Below, piece after piece: positions 55,441-64,000 of a DNA stretch of 64,000 bases. Within the stretch, counting starts at the first letter, position 1; each line of letters opens with the position of its first letter. The notes beneath the pieces were generated by a model, which ran no database searches, was not told the origin of the DNA, and saw only the letters and a list, made by a program, of their open reading frames with translations. A program made the translations under genes and the position numbers. Source of the DNA: Zanthoxylum bungeanum (lineage: Eukaryota > Streptophyta > Magnoliopsida > Sapindales > Rutaceae); the NCBI GenBank assembly GCA_019454045.1, contig SKCR01034793.1, positions 1 through 64,000 of the forward strand. Reading direction: 5' to 3'.

Positions 55441-56035
55441 TTTCCATATATGCGGCCTAAAATCTCAACCACCAGACCCTGAGGGATCTTTGAATAAAAT
55501 TCTGCAGCCAGCTAGAAATCCTTTCTCATGTCTTCATCAGTTCGCTACATGGTAGCCACCATGACAACATTAAGTGGTTACGTCTAGCTGAAGACGTTAA
55601 ACTTAGCGCTATTAGAGAGGCAACCCTTCCATCTACATTTATTTATTTATTTATTTATTTTATTTACTGTAGTTTTATTTTCTTGTGTGCTAATTGCATG
55701 TTTATTATTTTCATAAGCATTTATGCAAGTGTTCAGTGCAACTTACACAGTCACACAACCCAAATCTTACCAGCAGGAACCTGATCAACTCTGTGCCTGG
55801 TAGTGTTGTTCCTTAATCATTTTTCTTTATATTTATCTTACATTGAGGACAATGCAAGTTTTAAATGTGGGGGTGTCTGCATGCGCATGATAATACCTAT
55901 TATAAAAAAATTATTTTGTTTGCTTTTAGTCATTAATAGTAAAGCATAGTCCAATGATGATATTGTTTACTTTAGGGTGAAATCTTAGAAATGATAAGTT
56001 CTTTAATGTACTTTTATCTAATACCTTGAGTAGTT
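55441..56035 (+). other. Element B post-pol motif and 3' tail
   Basis: The conserved string cgtctagctgaagacgttaa...gcgct...gagaggcaaccc lies at 55581-55627. A short attt repeat is at 55640-55665. 'Acattgaggacaatgcaag' followed by 'tttaaatgtgggggtg' (55845-55872) is a polypurine-type tract. No coding sequence. Confidence 0.65.
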
Positions 56036-59000
56036 GAATTAATACTTCTTAAATCTAAAATTAGATTTATGACAAGTATATTAAATTAAGCACTAAAGTC
56101 ATCATCACATAAATCTTCCAAAGATTCTATGCTCTACTTATATTGCTTAATTTTGGGCTTAAGGTATAATAAGTCATTTTATCAAATAAAGTAACCTATT
56201 ATTTATTCTCAATTTGAAAATTAAATCATTTAAAATATTTTAATCCCAGATTATATTTTAAATATCCAACTTTTCAATGATTACAATAGTCCAACTATTT
56301 AATCAACGATTAGTGGTACTATATATATTATAATGATTATAATAGTCCAACTATATAATCAAATATAATCCAAATTAATTAACCTCAATTACATTGATTA
56401 CTATAATCCAATTATAAAATCAACTGTAAACTGAAATTAATTAATTCAAATATATTGATTAATATAATCCAATTATATATAATCAACTATAATACAGTCC
56501 AACTGTTTATTAAAACAATAATTTAAATATTAGTCCAACTAACATTTAATTTATATGACGAGTGATATTTGAATGAGCGCGTATGGCGAGTAATTGAACG
56601 AATATTGCAAATTCAATTCTTGCCTCCCACTATTTTTCGTCGAGCCTCTAACCCTCTGTCGAGTACTCGGGAAACCGTGTTTCCTAGTGGGCTAGGATCC
56701 CGTTAAATATCACACAATCTTGACTTTGGCCAACAAATTGTATGATAATTAACTAGGTAGATCTCTAAGATCAATTGGATCTAATCCAACTCCTAGATCC
56801 AGTAGGTGGACATCCAAGTCCTAAACATATATCTTATATATGCCTATATATCCAATATATACCCTAACCTTTTTCCTCTGAATCAACTAGGCCTTGGCTT
56901 TGGCATAAAAAACCTAGTGATCCCAGTCAAGCGTGGACCCATTGACCATGGAAGCTTCATAATCAATGTCGATGGACAAGAAGTGGTCTTGACTTTGGCC
57001 AACAAACCACAACTTGGACAAGACACCAATATGGAACAAAGCCTCGTGATTCAAACACATCTTCGACGGACAAGAGCTTGACTTTGGCCAACAACCCATG
57101 CCAATCTAGGATCTTGAGTAAGAATCACTCAATGGAAGGAAAAGACGCATGATATTTGATGAGGGCTTTTCGCGTGCAAATTGGCTACCAATTTCATTAT
57201 CTTTGTTAAGGTCTCATCATACCTTAAACATGCATTCTAAATACATAATAAAGCGAGTATGAAATAAAATAATAATGATATACGGATGGATACTTAACAC
57301 ATTGATCCTAGATCAAATCTCTCCCTTTCTCACTCAAGCTAGCACTTGTATTACTTCTACCCCTTACACTACACTTCTAAAGAAACCTCATTTACATTGA
57401 GGGGAATAGGTGAGAAGAGAATACAAAGAGAATAGAGGTGATAAGGCTGGACACGCAGGTCCAATTTAATAAATCGAATTTATTACAACAATTTCCAAAA
57501 TTGCCCCACCCGACTAATATCCATCCGATATACATTATTCATTCATCACAACCACGTATTCACACATAAGCATGCTATCAATCAATCTAATCAAATTAAT
57601 TAATCTGATAATTATGTGATCATCCAATGTTCAAATAACGATTTGATTTTGGTCGAGTCAAACTCGTTTTTGCGAATAAGTACTCAAAGTACGAATTCTT
57701 GAATTAAATTAAACTACATCATTAAATCCAATTTAACATGTATTTAATACTAATTCACTATTCAATTCCAAATTAAATATTACACTTTATTTAATAAACC
57801 TTTAACGACTTAAATTCCAAATTTAATTGTGTCGGGTCTCAAAGCCCGATTAACGTCCAACGTCAATTCAATTCAAGTCTAATGGGCTTTAATTAATTTC
57901 TTTAAGGCGTGGGCTTCGGCAACCAAAGCCCAATCAAGGAGTAACCCCATAAGCCCAGAAATCAATTTAGGCCCATTACGCCCAATTAAACTTTAAAGGT
58001 TTATAAGTTGTATTTGGGCTTAACGGAAGTGGCTTTGGGCCCAATTGGATCCAATCCAATTTGTCCAAATCCAAATTTGTACAACAAAGCCCAATAAGCC
58101 CATTTACAACATAATAAGCCCAAATCCAATTTAAGGCCTAAATAACTAAATTACATGAATCCAATTCCGCAATTTAATTACCTAAAGTGCATTACATGAT
58201 TAATCACCCAAATCAATATTTCCAAAACATTAAATTAGCTTAATTAATCATGTTCATTATCATCATCACATGTCCAACACATAAATGAAAAATCAAACCC
58301 ATTAACCATGCTTAAAGTCTCGGCCAAGGGAGTAATTTTTGTCCGATTTGAATTTAATCCAATTAATTCCACAATCGACATCTAATTTACTTCCCAAATG
58401 ATTTCCAATACATCCAATTATCAAAATCAAAAATCCAAGACATTAAAGGGCATTATTGAATTCGGCCAACATAAGCAAATTAGGGATTTTGTTCAATTCA
58501 AAATTCAATCCAATTAATTTCAAATTAACATCATCCTACATGATTCTAACTCATCCAATGAATCAAAATCAAAAAATTCCAAATTTCCAAAATTCCTTAC
58601 ATATTCGGCCAACACATTATTTTGGGGAAATTTGATCCAATCACAATTTCAACAAATTGATCCAATCAATCTTAAATTAAACATGTTATAAGCATACTCA
58701 AACATTCAATTCATTCAAATCATGCTCAAAACAAGTTTACCCAAATTTTAGCCCTAAAAATTTCATGCTTGAACCTAGGCTCTGATACCATTGTTGGTTT
58801 TATTCTAGGTCCCAAGATCATCAAACAAGCATGATAAAGTGTGAAATACATATCAAAGAAGTTGCGGAATACTTACATTGATCGGTTGTGCGACGCGGAA
58901 GAAACAAAACTCCAAAAATGCTCACTGGTTTTGGCGAACTGCAGTGCAGATTTTGCTCACTGTTTTGACTTCGTTTTTGGTCCTTCGTCAAGCTCCAAGC

Positions 59001-60840
59001 TTCGTCGAACGGTTCCCGGCTCATGGGTGAGCTTCCCTATCACCTTCGCATGTCTCGTAAGTGTGCTAGCACTTGTGATTTTGCCACAAAATCACACTCC
59101 AAGCTTTCCTTACTGCTCACGATTTTTCCTTGAAAAACCAGTAAGTTTTTCAGCCCCTTTTGGGCGTGAACAAGAAGAAAGAAATGGGAGAGAGAGAGAG
59201 TTTGTTTGGTTTCCAAATTTGTGTATTATATACACTCATTTGAATTTCACAAGCATTTCATGTGAATTTGGCTTTATAAAGTCAAACAAATAAAAGCCAA
59301 CAACCATTCCAACAACTCACATCAAGTCTTGTCAATCAATCAATCCAATCAATTATCACATCACTCAAAGTGACATGATTTGACGCTTGATGTGACGCTA
59401 GATGCGACTAGCGATTTGACGCTTGATTTGATTTACCGCACTCGAATTCGAAATACGAATGCGCTCGCAAATAATCTCGGGCTCGGGTTCGCTAATTCTA
59501 AATTAATGAATTTTCCGTCGCGTCGTAATTAAATGATTACGCCTAGCGAATTCACTATTCACGTCGCTAACGAATTAATTCTAAATTAATTCGTTCGCCG
59601 AATTAAAATCTAATTTTAATTCTGCGTCGAAATCTAATTTCGTTTAATATATCAAATATATTAATTTCTCGATTAATTCCAAATTAATCGTTATCTCTCT
59701 TTAATTGATATTTTTATCCCAGATAAAAATATCTCTGCAATTAATCCCAGATTAATTTTCTCTGTCTTCTAATTAATCCCAGATTAATTTAGAGTGCGAG
59801 TTATACGTCATCGGTGAATCTTTGGGAAGCGACCCATGAGATCCCCGGATATGTTGGCAGTAAATACGGTCACCGGAGTATCCGAACACGTACGTACCAA
59901 GTACCACGTCCTACCGATTTATAAGACAAGGTTAGCTTCTAGCAAAACGCCATGCCTACCCAATTCTCCCGAAATATTCTTACAGGAATATATAAGGATC
60001 TATATCAGGCGTAGTATACCAAGTATCGTGCATATCGGCCCAGTATCGGATAGTCACGTGCTAGGCCTGAGGCTGGATAAGTGTCTGCCCCGTACGAAGC
60101 ACATGTCGGATGTCTGGTAACTAGTCTCTATAATCGGATATACATGACCTTGTCATAATATCCCGATGGCTGCAGCACCTCAGAGTACTAATACCGTATC
60201 CTGCGTGACATCATCTCCACTATGACTGGAGTGATACTTCCGTCTTGACATCACACCCAATACTCTACGATTCTCAATATACTCAGCTTCGGCGTACACA
60301 GAACCGGTTAGAGTCCTAGACGACCTCAACTAAAGTATATTGATTGTCGTAAGCATTAGCGGTGCAAGTCTCAGGTTAAGACCAAATACACCTACCCTGA
60401 TTTCGGATTCCCATAGACACATAGTCATAATACCAATGGGATTCCGAGGGGTCTATCCAGAGCGAAGCTATTTCCCGTACCATCGGTGAAACACAACCTC
60501 CTATCGCACTTGCATGAGTATCCAATACCCAAATATATGAGAACTATGATGTTGTGCCCTCACAACGCGCACAAGTGCAATACTAGCCTATTCCGCATTA
60601 TCGATGTCCAGTCTCGATAATACTACGACTAAGGATATTTAATGATTAATCCTTCGTGGACTGATACTGTCTTATATCATCTCAATCCAGGAACTAATCA
60701 TATGGACCTCTCTTCATTTATATATCTAAGGTGATCTAATCACAAATGATGAGAGTGCAATTTCCTTGTCACATAGTTAATTTGTACAACATCACTATGA
60801 TCTGTACAAATAGTGACGTTATGGGTCATATTATCCAACA
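56036..60840 (-). mobile_element. Copia element X5, truncated (gag remnant, leader, PBS, 5' LTR)
   Basis: Minus-strand member of family X: LTR 58792-60840, primer site 58778-58790 (plus strand ggctctgatacca), leader to about 56280, then a gag remnant about 56050-56250 still alignable with X1 ('agcactaaagtcatcatcac', 'ttctatgctctac') but without an open frame. The left limit is approximate. The leader motif cttgactttggccaacaa lies at 56719, 56988 and 57077, with a variant at 56893. The right flank is cacac. Confidence 0.75.
58792..60840 (-). repeat. 5' LTR of X5
   Basis: 2,049 bp, plus-strand TGTTGGTTTT...TTATCCAACA. A minus-strand TATA-like TATATAA lies at 59225-59231. The hairpin array is at 59498-59790, with loops CTA, CCA and CAA. 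The ORF at 58841-59293 crosses LTR sequence and matches nothing known. Confidence 0.85.
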
Positions 60841-61032
60841 CACACACTATGAGTTTGGCTTAGATGATTTATTTAAATACTTGGATTTGAGTTACGTTGA
60901 GTACTTTGAATGTTCTCTGATTTCATTGCTAGACATTCTTTGAGGACAATAATATATATAACTATTGGGACTATTTCAATTTGTTATTCCATTTTGTTTT
61001 TGCATTAATGTATGTGTTTTGAATGACGTTTG
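60841..61032. other. Spacer between X5 and X6
   Basis: About 190 bp of non-repetitive sequence containing 'cattctttgaggacaataa', which resembles the phrase before polypurine tracts in Athila-like elements. It is therefore probably the tail of element B. Confidence 0.45.
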
Positions 61033-62983
61033 TGTTGGACAATTATGACCTATAGCATCACTATTTGTACTGAACATGGTGTTGTTGTACAAATTAACTA
61101 TGTGACAAAGGAAATTGCTCTTTTATCATTTGTAATTAGATTACCAAGATATATAAATGATAAAAGGTCCATATGATTAGTACCGGATTAATAAGATATG
61201 AGACAATATTAATCCACTAAGGTTTAATCATTAAATATCCCTAGTCGTAATATTATCGAGACTAAACATCGATAATGCGGAATAGACTAGTATTACACTT
61301 GTGCGTGTTATGGAAGCGTAACAGCATAGTTCTCATATATTTGGGTATTGGATACTCATGCAAGTGTAATAGGAGGTTCTGTTTACCGATGGTACGGAAA
61401 CAGCTTCGCACTGGATAGACCGTTCGGAATCTCATTGGTAGTATGACTATGTGTCTATGGGAATCCGAATCAGGGAAGGTGTATTTGTTCTTAACCTGAG
61501 ACTTCCATCGCTAATACTTGCGACAATCAGTATACTTTGGTTTTGGTCATCCGGGGCTTTAACAGGTTATGTGTACGCCTCTTCTGGGAATACTGAGAAT
61601 CCTAGTGTATTGGGTGTGATGTCAAGATGGAAGTACCACTTCAGTCATATGGAGATGATGATCACGTAAGATATGAAACTAGTACTCTTAAGTACTGCAG
61701 TCATCGGGATAATATGACTAGGTCATGATTATCCGATTATAGAGACTAGTTACCAGAGATCTGATATATGCTTCGTACGGGGCAGACACAATTCCAGCCC
61801 TAAGCCTAGCATGTGATATCGATATTGGATCGTAATATGTAATACTACGTATACTACGCCTGACAAAGATTATATATTCCTTAAAGAATATTTTTGGAGA
61901 ATTGGGTAGGCACGGTGCTTTGCTAGAAGCCAACCATGTCTTGTAAATCGGTAAGAACATGGTACTGGGTACGCACGTATTCGGATAGTCCAATAACGGG
62001 ATTTACTGCCAATATATCCAGAGATCTCATGGGTCGCTTCCCGAAGATTCACCGATGACGTTTGACTCGAACATAATTAATCTGAGATTAATTAGGAGAG
62101 AGAGAAAATTAATCTGGGATTAATTACGGCGAGAATTTATCTGGGATAAAATTCAATTAATATAGAGAGAACGATTAATTTGGAATTAATCGATTAAATA
62201 ATATATTCGATATATTAAATGAAATTATATTTCAACGCGGAATTAAAATTGGATTTTAATTCGGGCAAACGAATTAATTTAGAATTAATTCGTAAGCGAC
62301 TTTAATAGTAATTTTGCTAGGCATAATTATTTAATTAAATTTGATTTAATTAAGTCGCAATGGAAAATTCATTAATTCGGAATTAACAAATCCGAGCCTG
62401 GAATGTGTTTTACGGGCCCACTCGGATTTTGAATCAAGAAGGGCCCACCTCAAGTCACATCACTAGTCAATCTCATCACTTTTTGGTGATGAAAGTTGTT
62501 GGTTGATTTTGGCTTGTAAAACACACTTTCATTATTTAATTATGAAAATGTGAAAGACATCTACCAACTTGGATTTGGTATTAGGTCTTTTTGATTTTTG
62601 AAAATCATTCACACTTCACACTTTTTCATTCCCTTTTCTTATCTCTTCACCGTGAAACTCTCCCCCTCTTTTCTCTTTGTATTGCCGAGAGTTGTTCTCA
62701 AGAATAAGGAAATTTTGTAACAATTTTTCCTAAGCTAGCACATAAAAGGGTCAACAAAGGTGATAGGGAAACCATTCCCATTTAGTTTGGAATTCAAGAT
62801 TCAAAGCTTGGAGCTCAACCATACAAATCAAAAGGAGCTTGGACCACTTCAAAGGATTCAAATTTTTGAACTCAACACATCCACAAAACCGAGCATTGTA
62901 AGTATTTTCCGCTATATTACTTTGCGTATTCACACATCTTTTATGCTTAAATGATATTGGCATTGTTCTTAGAGAACCCAACA
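61033..62983 (+). repeat. 5' LTR of X6
   Basis: 1,951 bp, TGTTGGACAATT...GAACCCAACA. The hairpin array is at 62078-62390, with loops TGG and TAG in this orientation. The ORFs at 61451-61669 and 61718-62052 are not supported as genes. Confidence 0.88.
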
Positions 62984-62997
62984 ATGGTATCAAAGCC

Positions 62998-64000
62998 AAT
63001 TTTAAGCATGAAATATTTTAGGGTTCATAGACTTTATTTTGGGGATTTTGTTATTTGAGCATGATTTCCTCAAATTGAATGTTTGGTTATGCTTAGATTA
63101 TGATAACTTAGAGTTATGCATGATTAATTTTGAGAATAATTGATTACATTAATTTTTCCCAAATTTGATGCCATGGCCGAATACTTGGACCCTTGTAGCT
63201 CATGGTGATTTTTTGATTTTATACCATTGGATGTGTTTAAAATGCATGAGTATATTGAATTGTGATTTAATTGGATTGAAATCAAAATCGGATATAAAAA
63301 GCCTAAATTGCTGTGAGCTTAAGAGCATGTTATGACTTGATTTTGTTTCAATTGTGTTGGACATATATTGAATATAATAAAGCATGATTAATTAATTAAA
63401 TTGGTGTTTTGGAAATGTTAATTTAACTAATTAATTATGGCTGTACACTTTAATTAAAAAAATTGTGATATTTGGAATATTGGAATTTAATTAATTAGGC
63501 TTCAATTTGGAATTGGGCTATTGATATTATATTTGGGCCTTATGGACTTGGTTGGGCCAAGTTGGTTTAGGACAATTGGATTGGATCCAAATTGGGCCTA
63601 AAACCATTCCGTTAAGTCCAAATATAATAAATGGGCCTTTTAAATTTAATTGGGCCTAATGGGCTGAAATTAATTTTATGACAAATAGGGTGATTCATTT
63701 ATTGGGCCTTGGCATTTGGGTTTGACCCATATTGGCCAAAGCCCATGCCTTATGAATTAATTAAAAGCCTATTGGACTTTAATTAAATTGACATTAGATG
63801 TTAATTGGGCCTTTGAGACCCATTAAGATTAGATTTAGAATCTAAGTCGCAAAGGCACATTAATAAAGTGTAATTGTTTAATTTGGAATTAAATATAAAT
63901 TAGTATTGAATATATTTTAAATTGGATTTAAAATTGTAGTTGGATATAATTCGAGAATACGCACTTTGAGTACTTATTCTTAAACTAGTTGGACTCGCGC
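62998..64000 (+). other. X6 leader
   Basis: AT-rich, non-coding, with short inverted repeats around TGG or TTG, for example near 63780-63800. Nothing else is recognised. Confidence 0.6.

Larger units (their letters stand above)
27893..61032 (+). mobile_element. Athila-like Gypsy element B (gag-protease only, multiply interrupted)
   Basis: Plus-strand element reconstructed in order: LTR (about 27893-31118, holding solo LTR X3), tRNA-Asp-like primer site (31124-31141), gag start (31458-31810), gag continuation (40949-42071), protease (54531-55440), post-pol motif (55581-55627) and a 3' tail (to about 56035, resuming 60841-61032). Copia-1 and the LOG-bearing Athila element interrupt it with clean duplications. 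RT, RNase H and integrase are missing between 55440 and 55581. No 3' LTR is recognised. Confidence 0.75.
61033..64000 (+). mobile_element. Copia element X6, 5' part (5' LTR, PBS, leader)
   Basis: Plus-strand family X element running off the right edge. LTR 61033-62983, primer site TGGTATCAAAGCC at 62985-62997 (initiator tRNA-Met type), then leader to 64000 that aligns inverted with the X5 leader (for example 'tgggcctaatgggct' against 57960-57990). No gag is reached. It lies head-to-head with X5. Confidence 0.85.

Noticed and set aside
58841..59293. 150-codon plus-strand ORF at the X5 LTR edge
   Set aside because: Starts at the LTR boundary and runs antisense to the LTR transcript. The corresponding X3 and X1 regions are not open.

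Overview
This is a gene-poor, AT-rich, heterochromatin-type window from a flowering plant, most likely a eudicot. It is essentially a stack of nested LTR retrotransposons. The plant origin follows from the element lineages (Athila-type and Tat-type Ty3/Gypsy, several Copia families), from primer-binding sites matching plant tRNA-Asp and initiator tRNA-Met, and from a captured plant LOG (cytokinin-activating) gene. I see no ordinary host gene, tRNA gene, rRNA gene or CRISPR array. Nearly all coding regions carry stops or frameshifts.

Layout, left to right. (1) 1-3431: leader and 5' LTR of a minus-strand Copia element ('Y') running off the left edge and inserted in the gag of the next element. 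(2) 3432-7672: minus-strand Copia element 'X1' (gag, leader, PBS, truncated LTR). (3) 7673-27892: minus-strand Tat-type Gypsy element ('C') with an antisense plant-mobile-domain ORF. It is split by a 13.4-kb tandem Copia composite ('Copia-2', 10566-23960, target-site duplication ATACC), which itself holds a solo LTR of family X (17899-19922, TSD CTTCA). (4) 27893 to about 61032: plus-strand Athila-like element ('B') with gag and protease but no RT or integrase. It is split in turn by a solo X LTR (28879-30853), a minus-strand Copia ('Copia-1', 31811-40943, TSD CGGTT), a 12,454-bp Athila element (42072-54525, TSD GTGAC) and X5 (about 56036-60840). (5) 61033-64000: the 5' part of plus-strand X6, head-to-head with X5.

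The most interesting object is the Athila element at 42072-54525. Between integrase and the 3' LTR, where related elements carry an env-like or extra ORF, it has two accessory genes. The first is an uninterrupted 180-residue ORF (49691-50233) with a basic patch plus four-cysteine cluster resembling the cysteine-rich nucleic-acid-binding proteins (Carla_C4 type) of carla- and allexi-like plant RNA viruses, which include silencing suppressors. The second is an intronless LOG-family phosphoribohydrolase (50484-51137, one in-frame TAG). Good splice-acceptor-like sites precede gag and both accessory ORFs, suggesting spliced subgenomic mRNAs. The LTR promoter region carries a cluster of CACGTG boxes. 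The inference is a retroelement lineage that acquired a possible anti-silencing factor and a possible cytokinin-producing enzyme. Both functional assignments are from reading the sequence only.

Other structure worth following: arrays of short hairpins with three-nucleotide CNA loops in X and Copia-1 LTRs; a family-specific motif placed four times at roughly 80-105 bp spacing in the leaders of four Copia families; a spliceable antisense PMD gene in the Tat element; and a TCGCGA-rich palindrome motif shared by three unrelated elements.
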